Origin: Argopecten irradians | Taxonomy: Eukaryota; Mollusca; Bivalvia; Pectinida; Pectinidae | Assembly: GCF_041381155.1 (NCBI RefSeq) | Contig: NC_091137.1 | Coordinates: forward strand, 15,929,765-15,993,764 | Length of the DNA: 64,000 nt | Direction of reading: 5' to 3' | In this document: one piece after another, positions 1 to 12,700 of the stretch | How positions within the stretch are numbered: position 1 is the stretch's first letter | Layout of the letters: every line of letters begins with the position of its first letter | Translations under genes and position numbers: made by a program | The notes under the pieces: model-generated | Told to the model about the DNA's origin: nothing | The model's input: the letters and a program-made list of their open reading frames with translations, nothing else | The model's database searches: none

Positions 1-344
1 CAAGAAAAGAATTTTTGAATTTTGCCATTAGATGAAGATGATAGTCAGATACTAAACTCTCTATTAAAAATTGTGTATCATGCTTAAGCGAATGGTGTAG
101 GTCCGAATTATTAGACTTTGCTACATGAATTAGCATGTCTATTTTATCAGTCCTGGTGAGATTATATCTATAAAGAAAAATAGCTCGCAAATAATTTATG
201 ACCATTGTGTTTAGATATATTATACTTTGACTGGACGGAGGTTTTGTTGCTAAGGTGATCGCATATTGCCTTGTATATGCTTATATGCATTGTTTTGAAT
301 TTTACGAAATGGGGCATATGATTTCCTAGAAGTCTCCTCATGTG
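1..344. other. No gene recognised
   Basis: AT-rich sequence without a convincing exon. It lies just beyond the 3' side of the NACHT relic on the minus strand. Confidence 0.5.
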
Positions 345-1300
345 TTAATTAGGATTCTTCGTTACATTTAAAATGCCTTCCAACTCTTCCAGTCGTAATT
401 CTTTATAAGATGTACACAGCACCTCAAACAAATTCCTACCGAGATCGTATAACTGCGGAGTGTTACCAAAGACGTGATCTAAATTTGCATTGTAAAATTC
501 AGTAAATGTCTGAGGGATATTAGTCAATGTGCTACCCCGGGAATCACGCAAGAATCAAACTGCAAGGTCAAAATATATGAAATTAGATCCAATTTTTCTT
601 AGAATAAGACTTTTACCTCCTTAAAATCAGTATATTTACCAAACAAACGAGCTAGTGCAAATGCGTGTGTGCTTAGAAATGTCGATTTTGATTTTTGGAT
701 ATTTTCATAGCTTTCGTGGAATATTTTTACACCAGAAAATTTGTGAGTCACCATTGTGATGTCTCCTGCAGTTACGGAGAATTTTAGCCACCACGGCATT
801 TTGCTTATTCTCCTAGACAGGACATCGATATGAGATTTATCCCTAGCGGAGGAATCCCCACACTCATCAAAAGTATCGATGAAAACGTATCTTTCCTCAT
901 CAAACTGAAGCCGCTGTAACGGATGAATAATAGCGGCGTCCAAACAACCAATAGGATCATCAGAATATTAACTGGTTTCTAAAAAAATAATTCCGAGTTC
1001 ATTAGTCAAAATGGCATTCCCGGCGTCTGGAAGATTCATGCGAGGTATTAACAGAATAATCTGATCTCTCAGTGCTTATTACGTCAAAATTACAGATATG
1101 GTATGGCAATATAAAGTTCCGTATTTCGCTTTCGGAGGTACACAGAAAGTGCGAAACAAATGTAGATTAACCGTATCCCATTTCCGCTGTCAGCAAGACG
1201 CCTCCAGAAGGCTTAGCAAACAAAGAAGTCTGAATCTTGTTAAGAAGCCATTCCCGTTCAGGTAGCCATCAAAGGTAATATCTGGCTTCCTTGTGCAGGT
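345..1300 (-). pseudogene. Decayed NACHT/STAND NTPase gene fragment (TANC/ankyrin-type)
   Basis: Read 3' to 5' on the plus strand, the pieces line up as one NACHT module. A lead-in block EREWLLNKIQTSLF (about 1275-1230) is followed by the P-loop region GGVLLTAEMGYG-stop-STFVSH (about 1205-1150), where TAA at 1167-1169 replaces the Walker A lysine. A Walker B-like YVFIDTFDECGD follows, then MPWWLKFSVTAG (about 890-770) and a helical segment ending YKELRLEELEGIL (551-345). At least two frame changes and several stops separate the pieces. In the family, NACHT ATPases bind nucleotide and sit before ankyrin or TPR repeats in innate-sensor or scaffold proteins. The spoiled P-loop argues against function. 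No ankyrin repeats are visible before the window ends. The family call is by motif and the exact subfamily is uncertain. Confidence 0.7.
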
Positions 1301-1399
1301 AACAGAAAACTTCAGTGGCAAACAAACTGAAATACATAAACACTTCAGATATCCTTCGATACATAGGATGGCCATTTGGACTTAGTTATATTTTTATAG

Positions 1400-1575
1400 T
1401 TTTCCCCCTTATTTTGACGCTGTTTTACCAATTGTAGACCTATTTATGTGATTCCATGGCCTATATATTTTATTTTCCTCTTCAGGTTTGTCCTACTTTT
1501 GTGCATGTATGATTCACATCTATCGCATTATGTGCGAACTATGCCTAGTTTCTGATTTAGGGGAATTCATTGTAT
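1400..1575 (+). repeat. Dispersed repeat, copy 1 of 3
   Basis: This stretch is recognisably similar to 37086-37210 and 61530-61680. All three share a TTCAGGTTT block, then a Cys/His-rich-looking segment and a CTAGTTTCTGAT-type block. The two other copies lie in the duplicated flanks of the lectin genes, so this copy is a dispersed element or an early duplication. The short open frame over it (1488-1733) is not supported as a gene. Confidence 0.5.
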
Positions 1576-1740
1576 GGTCGCTTTACTCTTTACGCCCTCT
1601 TTCTAAAATGCTTTTCTCTCCCATCATCGACAAAAAACAGTTAGATAGGTTCATGACAATCGAGAAAGTACTTAGACCTATGCGTTATTTACTCGACATG
1701 TTCGAGAAAAGATGGGATGCACACAAAATGTAAGTATTAT

Positions 1741-2185
1741 TTAGTATACACAATTAAATAAAACCGGCTACCTATCTATAAGCACGAAATAACTGTAACC
1801 CAATCAGAGGCACAGAATATTTAGTATACACAATTAAATAAAAATTTTAACCTTTCCATATAATCAATAATTGTTATGTTAGTTTTACACAAAATTACCC
1901 ATATGTATATATAAACAACCGATAAGAAGCATATGCAATTTTGCCGGAGTGATTTTCTGCGGCAGTGCTTCACTAACACGCATAACATTTAGGGACCATT
2001 TCGTACCCGGTAGGAGAGCATAGTAGGCCGGGTACGTGTATTCGTTCTAGTGTTACATGTGTGCTTTATTCATAACAGATAACCATTCCTTGAATCCATT
2101 CATTAAGATGAGACATTGAAAATTGATAGCAATACGCCATGTATAATTAACAGGCTTCCGTTAGATATCGACAAATTAAAAGCCA
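1741..2185. other. No gene recognised
   Basis: AT-rich intergenic sequence. A short direct duplication, ATTTAGTATACACAATTAAATAAAA, occurs twice (about 1739 and 1819). No coding signal was seen. Confidence 0.4.
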
Positions 2186-2465
2186 ACAGGCAACATTTCT
2201 CATATGTCTTAGGCATATAGAATGATTTTATCTAAAGTGATAGAAAATTTCCTTAAACAGAACTCGGAACTGGTTCCGAGTTCCGTTTTACTTAAACGGA
2301 ACTCGGAAATAGGAGTTGATCGAAAACTAAATTAAAGTGGATTCATCACTAGTAACCCATGAAAAAAGACAACAGCCAACATTTCTCATATGTCTTAGGC
2401 ATATAGAATGATTTTATCTAAAATGATAAAAAAGATTCGTTAAACGGAACTCGGAACTGAACTGA
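2186..2465. repeat. Direct repeat pair with hairpin
   Basis: A block of about 70 bp beginning CAACATTTCTCATATGTC is repeated at about 2190 and 2373, nearly identical. Each copy is followed by the motif AACGGAACTCGGAA or a variant. The first copy carries a tight hairpin, GGAACTCGGAA-CTGG-TTCCGAGTTCC (about 2260-2285). This looks like a degenerate mobile or tandem element. Confidence 0.6.
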
Positions 2466-3791
2466 GAAGGTTAAAGTTTTGTTGATGCCGCCAATTCTTG
2501 GATTTATTTAAATCACTGCTAAACCGACTCTTTCAAACTATCACTGTCTTTCCGCGAGCTGAAATATCACAATGCTAATGATATGTATCCAAACAATATT
2601 GAGTCAATTCCATAGTAAACTGTACATACTAAAGCGTATAACTCAATTCAATTGGCAATGATCCTTTGAATGGACTTATACGCTTTAATATGTAGTGTCT
2701 CTTGATGTGAGCCACATATTATATCTTATTTTGTAGTTCACTTTATTTTATTTCATTCTATATTTGATTTGGTCTATACCAGAATGAATGCCAATTTGAC
2801 AGCGGTATATGTAGTAAAGTGAACAACGGTATCCTATTTGATAGGAAATTTTACAAAGATCTGAAACCATTCTATCGCTCGAACAATTACCAAACATGTT
2901 ATTACCGTAGAGGACGGAACAGTTATCGTAAAGAACACTGGCAAATGGTATTTGTTCTCTATCAAAAATTGGAGAAGACATATTACTATCTTTCTTCGGT
3001 TACAATTGGTATTTGAACCAATAACTGAATTGAAAACTTTGTGCTTCTCATTACAATTTTAATTAAAATTAAAAAAAAAAAAAATACAGTAAACTGTAGA
3101 AAGATAATTATTTTTTTCCCGAAAAAAATCAATGACACTTTATCCTATACGGAATTAAGTTCTGATTGCACTTTCACCAAAAGTGAAATAAACCATTTTA
3201 TATATTTTTGTATTAATAAGACAAATTTACACTCGACTAATAACAATTATTATTCAAAAGATGGGTATCGTTTATGTTTCGATGGTAGTTGAGCATTTTT
3301 AAGAATCATCTTTCGTAATCGCCTGCATAACCTCACAATGACAGATATATATTACCATAGGATATATAAGTGACTGACAGTTACGTAGCCTATAATGCTA
3401 TCTGGTATTGGCTAGATAACATTATAGCGGGGTTACAATGAGTGTTATCCTATTTTCTCACAGATTCTTCAGAGAAATTGAACGCTGCACCGCAGTCTAT
3501 ATTAGGGCCTGATATCGTGTTTATTTCAATACAGTAAAACTTCTCTCTGGCATTCAGCTCATGTAAACATATTTGTCATTCTTAAATGAAAGTAACGCTT
3601 TTGGTTTACACGAATATCTTATCTGGTCACTAGAAAGATGATACTTCATAGTTGTAACACGTAGTAACACAAAAACGTCTGACTGACCTGTGTCCAGAAA
3701 AACCAACAGTTTACATAAGTGGACATTGATAGACGATAGCTAAAATAGCACAGACATTCGATTAAAAGTAGAAATCTGCGGCCGACCAAAT
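2466..3791. other. Intergenic region upstream of the MOXD1-like gene
   Basis: AT-rich, with an A-run near 3070 and short open frames of low complexity. The promoter and 5' UTR of the monooxygenase gene must lie at the right end. No clear TATA box or other promoter element was identified. Confidence 0.4.
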
Positions 3792-6700
3792 ATGGCGTTT
3801 CGATTCGTCTTTCTTTTGGGTTCGCTTTTATCATTTATTGCATTTTCGCATAATATCGATGTCGATGTCCCTGTTCCCTACTGGAATGATATTATGCATA
3901 GATTTCGAGTTCACAACAGAACCGTGGCCCCAACACCTCCCGGAAATCTACCTACTGTGGACCAGACTAGTACACCAAGCCGTCCTACACAGACATACGA
4001 ACACACGAAACAGTTGGACCAGAAGGGTGATTACATGTTGTTTTGGCGTACCAATAACACCCACATTACGTTCGAGACCCATGTTAAAACCCTTGGATAT
4101 GTCGGCTTTGGAATTTCCCAGACAGGCGGAATGTATCCAGCAGATATTGTTCTAGGCTGGGTCAAAGACGGTCAGGTCTTCCTAAAGGTGAGATACTTTC
4201 ACTTGCTTATCATTTTTTTTGCAGATAATCGAGAGTTTTGTAAGTTAATATATCTAATTATGTGTAATTCGTAAATATGTGACGCATTTCTTGTTGATGA
4301 TAGTGCTTGTCCAAAGTTAACGTAATTTCAAAACTTACAATTCATATGACAAACCGAAATAGCAAACATCGATATCGGTGTCCGGAAGTAAACGTTTTCC
4401 GCCATGTCGACGATAGCTACACTCAAGATTTGGGTAACATTTAGAAAATAGTGTGCAGTGTATGGAATTTACAATGCAACCTCTAGGTATGGTAAATCTT
4501 TTATCAGATCGACAGATATAACTACAACATACCTCCTTACCTAGTTCCATTGTTACTATTTTTTTATTAATCTAGACTGGATGACTGGAGTCGTTAAGGC
4601 AAACTATTCTATTGCGCTTGTTTTCACGGAACACATGTGTACTATTTGTTTATATTTCCCATTTTCATTCGGTTTTTCAGTTGTTTATATTTGGTTGTTT
4701 ATATTATAGTTTGTTGATGCTTGAGGACACAATGGAAATCGTCATCATTATGCTTTAATACTATAACAACCAGTGTATCCATCAAAAATAATGTTGCTGA
4801 GTTACATGTGTTTGAACAATCAAGTAATGTTTAATGCAAAGATATAAACATCTCTATACCATCCACCAGGACTGTCACACTGTCGGATATGTGGCGCCAG
4901 TCGTGGACCGATCCCAGGACTGGGTGTTAGAGTTCGGTAGTGAGACAGATGACTGTACCATTTTACGCTTCTCCAGGAAGATCGACACATGCGATTCTGA
5001 TGACATTAAAATAACGGTATGTAATTATAAAAATAAACAGCAAGCATTGGAACGATTTTTTGGGTCCGTTATCATTGCCAATTATATGCTTGAAAAAATG
5101 CTGTAATTTATTTGTGTTGATCATAGCGTGCGCTTACAGATAATGATTATGCCGATTTGTGGTGTTAAAAAAAAAAAAAAACCCGACACATAAAAGATAA
5201 ATATATAGATAACCGGAACAAAGGTGTAAAAGCTATAGAAATATATATTGTTTTATTGAATACATCATCACAGTTAAAACAAAAAGTATGGAATAAATGA
5301 TCTACCTACTGCCAGCCAGAAAGATAAAAAAATCTAATGCTTTTATTGTATTTACAGGACGATACAGCCAAGATAATATTTTCTTACCATCCAGATGACC
5401 CTGTGTCAATGACGTCACTTCCATGGCACGGGACAACTCGTCGGGGTACACAGAGTCTCATGTTATTGGCTACAACTCTGTCAGAGGAAGCCTCCGGAAT
5501 GCCAGAAAACGTCATCACCCACGACTTCCTCAACCAACACGTATGTGTGTTTTTGACACCGTGTAATTTGAAGTAGATTATTCTACATGTATAAGAAATA
5601 TAGGATCTTACATGAGTGTTCATTCATATGAGATTTTATGAAACGAGTCTAAGAAGTTTTAATTTTGCGAGAATTGGCGAGCAAGAATTAAAACTTCAAG
5701 ACGAGTTTCATAAAATCTCATATGAAATGAACACAAATTTAGGATACTTTTAATCACATTACTACAAAAACACACATAACAATGAATTTCACGTCAAAAT
5801 GTATTCCCAAAATCCGGCGAAGGCCGCCATTTTATCCCGATGTCCTCATAATCCTGACGTCACGTCATTTTTCCTGAGTTCATGTTATTGTTCTTTGTGA
5901 CGTCACAATGGATTTCCAGCCAATGAAAATCGCCCCAGGTTATATTACACTAGTGTCATTTCAAAAAAAAGAATATTACACGGGCGAAATCATTGGATCT
6001 CAGGCGGATTCTGTGATAGAACAGAGTTCTATTTGATTTGTCTGGTCATATTCAGATAATGCCGTCTTACAAACATTCTGTTATAGTGATAAAATTTTAT
6101 ATATCAATACACACAATGTATTTCTGTATTCACTTTCTAGTATGGATTTGCAAAAATAAGGGTGATAGAAGTACACTACCTTAATATAAAATATCAGTAA
6201 GAATATATCTCAGCGTCTGATAGACGTAGTCATTAATCATGGCTATTTCATGCAAAAATAAGTCAAAACATGACCGCATCCAATGTATGCAATTTACGGT
6301 TTTGCCTTCTTGCATTCATGGAAAACTGTAAATAATTGTTATAGAAACATTATATAACGAACACTACCATATACATATATGTAACAGTATATTAAAAGCC
6401 CGTCCGTTTCCTGTATTGACGTGTACTTGTGACCCTGTAAGATGTGTTAACCATTTGTTGTAGTACCGTATTCCACCTGTACCCACCACATACAGATGTA
6501 CCACATTCGACTTTCCTGACCTGGGCAAAAAACATCATGTTGTGAAGGTGGGAACATATTTACTGCACCAGAGAAATTATTTATATTAACATCTTTAATA
6601 GCATACTAATGACGACGATCTTAATTGTCAAATTATGGACTATATAGAAATGATTTTATAGTGCAACATTATTTTTACATCTGTTTTCGGTGCGGATCTG

Positions 6701-9700
6701 GGCATTATTGTTTGCTCAATTGTTTATGCTTAGGTAGAGGCTAACATCCAGGAAGGCCACACACCTTATGTCCATCACATGTTGTTGTATCACTGCGCCA
6801 ACATATCATTGTCCTTGGCTAACAGCACATATATGTGCTATGACAATGCACCTGCCGCGTTCGTCAACTGCAGAGCTGTGTTTGCAGCCTGGGAGATCGG
6901 CGGAGGGGTAATCTTATGTTGTTTTGTTGTTGTTTGTTTTTGTTTTGCAAAACATAAACATAATTTCATGGTTGTATAGTATTGTTGGAATCGGTGTTAT
7001 ATTGCATGTACAAATAATTAAAAAGTTAAATTATAGTACAAATAGTAGAAAATTACATTATGGTTCATATCCAATATTGGCATTTATCTGTTATTTATTA
7101 ACTTCGCATATGTTCTTCCAGTGAATTTGCAACAAGTGTGATACACGGTTTGTATTGGCTATGTCGCGCAGGATTTTAATTTTGAGCAAGGCTATAAACA
7201 ATGACGTGATGTCAGAAAACAATGGTAAAGTCATAAAGTTATGCTTATAATTTAAATGTTTTCGGTTTTATGATACATGCATTTTTTGTAAAATACTCGC
7301 ACAAATGTAATATTATCAGACTTGTTCCATAAAATCTAGAAAAGAAAGAAAAATGATTTAAGATCAGTAATATATCTTATTATTTAACGTTTTCTGAAAG
7401 AACATATATGTGATTAAATTAAGTTCCCAATAGGTAAATGTATTCATATATATACTCACTATAAATCTAATATTTTTGTAGGCTTTTTATTACCCTCCAG
7501 ATGTTGGCATGTCTTTAGGAACAGACCGAGATCCTCGATTCTTTATTTTGGAAACTCATTATAACAATCAGGCTAATATATCGGGTAACGCATACATATA
7601 TTCATTGGTAGTACTATTTACATTTAGGTTTTGAATAACATGAAAATTAAGCGCCGATGAGTTCTTCGTTCTTTAAAAGTCAGATACTTATGAAAGGTCT
7701 TTCTATATTTGTATATCGTTTGAGGAGGTGATAACCATTGTGCAACTGTTGTTAGGGGATTGTGGATAGTTGATACTCTTCGATCATTTTCCAGGTTTAT
7801 TTTTTCTTTAGTTATAAGGACTCTTCATCAAAAGAAAAATCAAGTATAATATACATATTTACCAGTACACACAATAATGAAATGTTATCAAATATCACAT
7901 ACAAGTAGCAGTATAGACAACAATGAAATGTTACGAATTCTGAAAGTCGAGACAAAATGCTAACTCTCCAATTCATGTGGTACTCAATATGGTTTCTTTA
8001 CTTCATGTTGATAGATAACTCTTTGAAGTTCAGCAACTTTTAAGTCATTTATGATATAACTGGGTAAAACATTTAGCATGTTATTATTTCTTCGGTGATC
8101 AATTAAAAACCATCTGGTTTGATGAATAAAGCTCTGAAAATCATTCAAACGGACAGACAAACATATATGATGCTTTATAAACGTTAGTTAGAACACAGAT
8201 GTTATTCATCGTAAAATTATAGTTTTTTTTATTTATGTATGTTTGGATCGAAACATACTCGCACGAATCACTTTACGATTACTAAAAAATACTGTAAAAT
8301 TGTTAAATGAAATTGTAGACAACAATTTGACTTCATTGTCTGACCGTGTGTACTAATTTCACTGCACTGTAGACTTTAATGTAATGAATTTTGCCAGTAC
8401 TGCTAAAAATCGTTTTCAGCTTTTATTTGCACCTGTAAAACTAAAACCTGTGAATTGAAAGTATGGTAATTCTCAAAATGTTGGTAACTGTTGGTGGTGA
8501 ATAACTTATTAAAAGTTCTTCTTCATTCATGAGTATGAAAAATACGGCACATATAATTTAAACTCTTATAATTTATACATAAAGCAATTTCTATAAGGTA
8601 TACTTAATTGCATTCCGTAGTTTATAAAACCACAACAATTTTATACAAATGTTTGTACGTACGGCATGATGTTTTCATGTTATTAGGAATTGTGGACTCT
8701 TCCGGCATCCGGATAACCTATACACCTGAGGTCCGGAAGTACGACGCTGGCATGCTCATTACCGGTTTCTTTGTAGACCCTTCTGAAATCATCCCGCCGT
8801 ACGAAGAAAGTTTTATTTCGAAAGGCTACTGCTCCGAACAGGATCTTGCAAGGGTTTGTCACGTCCATTTTACTGGCATTTTACCATTCTATCAATGGTT
8901 ACGTTTATATATAAACTATTTATGTTTTAATCATTGAAGTGCGTTCTTGGGGATTCATGGTCCTATCATTCCCCCAGGATTGCATACAAATTAAATAACG
9001 TGCGTTATATTTCCGTTCTCTGTTATTTTTTAGCCAACCTGTAATGCACACTGAAATCGCTATTACCAAATCAAATTCTCCGCTTCCCCCGTCAGTAGAA
9101 CCTCTTCTTCTGACGTCACAAGTACCCCCGACGTTATAAGAACTCCCGACCTCACTTGCGGTAAAAAATAAGTTCATGGAAATAAACAAAATCTTCAATA
9201 CACTTCCGATATTTTCATCAATTTGTTTCCTCTTTAGGATATTTAACTTTTTAAAATCATAAGTACAGATATTGTTGCGAAAAACATAGAACAATTGGGG
9301 GTTTTCATTCCGGTAGCACGCAATTACGCACAAAAATGCGCATTGCGTCATAACGTCATGAGGTCGTTCAGAATGACGTCACAATACATGTTGTACTTGT
9401 CACTATATTAACGGGAGTTATAGGAGAATTATTATCTCATAAATTCCCTTTTCTGTTGGTAAGGTTATATAGTGTCAGCAAATGGAAATATTTAATTAGT
9501 TAAATAATTAGTTTGTTTATTTGTTTTGTCGGTAGGGTGTCCCAGAAGAAGGCGTGAATGTATTTGCAGTGTTACAGCATTCCCACCTGTTAGCGAAGAA
9601 GTTCCGCACACGTGTGTTTAGGAATGGATCCGAGATGGAACCATTCGCTGACGATAACTACTATGATTTCAACTTCCAAGAATTTCACTACCTTAAACGT

Positions 9701-12700
9701 GAACGCAAGCTCAAAAAGGCAAGTCTATATATTTGAAAATGAACTGGGTGTTGTGATCAACTGCTTCAACGTATGGGTATACAAATAGAAGGGTTAATAA
9801 AAAAGTACTGCATGGTTATAACGTCATAGCTTTCTGGATATTACCAGAAATAAGACTTTTATTGGTCCTTATTCACTTTGTAATGCTGATAAATCAAGTC
9901 TCAATTACTTTTACAATAATTATCACTAAAATGAAATGATTGTACTAATTGTTACTATTGAAATTTTTTTCTAACATTAAGTTCGGTTCCCTGACAGGGT
10001 GACAGTATAGAGGTGAACTGTGACTTTGACTCTAGGGCACGGACATCCCTCACTCTGGTAAGTGGTACAGATTGTATACAGGGAAAATATTATAAACAAA
10101 TCTATATTGCGATAATGAATGCGTCTATAAAGTTTGATAAGATACATTTATTAATTTTGAGTTTTAACCTTTTTTGTGGTATGACACAATAACTAGGGTG
10201 ATCTCATTACCTCTGTTTGTGTACGTTTGTGGACCTGGAAATAAAAGAAACAATGTTATAAGTGTGAAGATATGTGTCTTTCCTGTTTAACACTGTACTG
10301 CTCTATAATTCAATAACCACCACGGAGTGTATACATAATTGCGAGTTGTCTTTCCTTATTTACAAATACAATTATTGCAATAACCAGGGATCTATCTTAG
10401 TATTTATTCTTTTTCGTTTTAGAAGTACATTTTAGAAGTACACAGGGTGGTCTATATACATATGTCCTTCCTGTTTTACAAATACACATTATAATACCCA
10501 GGGTGGTCTATATACATATGTCCCTCCTGCTTTACAAATAACCAGGGCTGTCTATCTTAGTATATGTCTTTTTCGTTTTAGAAATACACATTATAATACC
10601 CAGGGTAGTCTGTCTACGTGTCTGCTTATTGTTTTACAAATACACATTGTTATTACCAGGGTGGTCTAAATACACATTGTAAAAACCAGGGTTGTCTATC
10701 AAAAAATGTACGTATCTCCTTCCTGATTTACAAATTCACATTGTAGTAACCAGGGTGGTCTATCCACGTATGTCTCTCCTGATTTACAAATACACATTGG
10801 TATAACCAGGGTGGTCTATCCACGTATGTCTCTCCTGATTTACAAATACACATTGTTATAACCAGGGTGGTCTATCCACGTATGTCCTTCCTGATTTACA
10901 AATTCACATTGTAGTAACCAGGGTGGTCTATCCACGTATGTCTCTCCTGATTTACAAATACACATTGGTATAACCAGGGTGGTCTATCCACGTATGTCTC
11001 TCCTGATTTACAAATACACATTGGTATACCCAGGGTGGTCTATCCACGTATGTCCTTCCTGATTTACAAATACACATTGGTATAACCAGGGTGGTCTATC
11101 CACGTATGTCTCTCCTGATTTACAAATACACATTGGTATAACCAGGGTGGTCTATCTACGTATGTCTCTCCTGATTTACAAATACACATTGGTATAACCA
11201 GGGTGGTCTATCTACGTATGTCCTTCCTGATTTACAAATACACATTGGTATAACTAGAGTGGTCTATCTACGTATGTCTCTCCTGATTTACAAATACACA
11301 TTGGTATAACTAGAGTGGTCTATCTACGTATGTCTCTCCTGATTTACAAATACACGTTGGTATAACCAGGGTGGTCTATCTACGTATGTCTCTCCTGATT
11401 TACAAATACACATTGGTATAACCAGGGTGGTCTATCTACGTATGTCTCTCCTGATTTACAAATACACATGGTATGTTGTATAACTAGAGTGGTCTATCCA
11501 CGTATGTCCTTCCTGATTTACAAATACACGTTGGTATAACCAGGGTGGTCTATCTACGTATGTCTCTCCTGATTTACAAATACACATTGGTATAACTAGA
11601 GTGGTCTATCCACGTATGTCCTTCCTGATTTACAAATACATTGGTATAACGGTGGTCTATCACGTTGTCTCTCCTGATTTACAAATAACATTGTAAACCA
11701 GGGTGGTCTATCTACGTATGTCTCTCCTGATTTACAAATACACATTGGTATAACCAGGGTGGTCTATCTACGTATGTCCTTCCTGATTTACAAATACACA
11801 TTGGTATAACTAGAGTGGTCTATCCACGTATGTCCTTCCTGATTTACAAATACACGTTGGTATAACCAGGGTGGTCTATCTACGTATGTCTCTCTCCTGA
11901 TTTACAAATACACATTGGTATAACTAGAGTGGTCTATCCACGTATGTCCTTCCTGATTTACAAATACACGTTGGTATAACCAGGGTGGTCTATCCACGTA
12001 TGTCTCTCCTGATTTACAAATACACATTGGTATAACCAGGGTGGTCTATCTACGTATGTCTCTCCTGATTTACAAATACACATTGGTATAACCAGGGTGG
12101 TCTATCTACGTATGTCTCTCCTGATTTACAAATACACGTTGGTATAACCAGGGTGGTCTATCTACGTATGTCTCTCCTGATTTACAAATACACATTGGTA
12201 TAACCAGAGTGGTCTATCCACGTATGTCCTTCCTGATTTACAAATCCACATTGTAGTAACCAGGGTGGTCTATCCACGTATGTCTCTCCTGATTTACAAA
12301 TACACATTGTATAACGTATGGAAATAACCAGAGTGGTCTATCCACGTATGTCTCTCCTGATTTACAAATACACATTGGTATAACCAGGGTGGTCTATCCA
12401 CGTATGTCTCTCCTGATTTACAAATACACATTGGTATAACCAGGGTGGTCTATCCACGTATGTCCTTCCTGATTTACAAATACACATTATAATACCCAGA
12501 GTGGTCTATCAACGTATGTCTTTCCTGTTTTACAAATACATATTGTTATACCCAGGGTGGTCTATCCACCTACGAGGAGATGTGTCTATCCTTCCTGTTG
12601 TACTATCCGCGGATGGACGTGGAGGCGTGCTGGAGTTTCCCCCTCTACCAGACAGTCAGTAACGACACTCTCCTGGCACAGCAAGAGATGTACAAGTGGG

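Noticed and set aside
1488..1733. Plus-strand 81-aa open frame
   Set aside because: Lies over a dispersed repeat also found at 37.1 and 61.6 kb without conservation of the frame.
3041..3292. 83-aa plus-strand open frame
   Set aside because: Lysine/isoleucine-rich low-complexity translation of AT-rich DNA, no start context or homology pattern.
8920..9351. 143-aa minus-strand open frame in MOXD1 intron 7
   Set aside because: No domain pattern, antisense inside an intron, composition like surrounding non-coding DNA.
10437..12555. CRISPR-like array
   Set aside because: Direct repeats are contiguous 56-bp units without spacers, in a eukaryotic intron.
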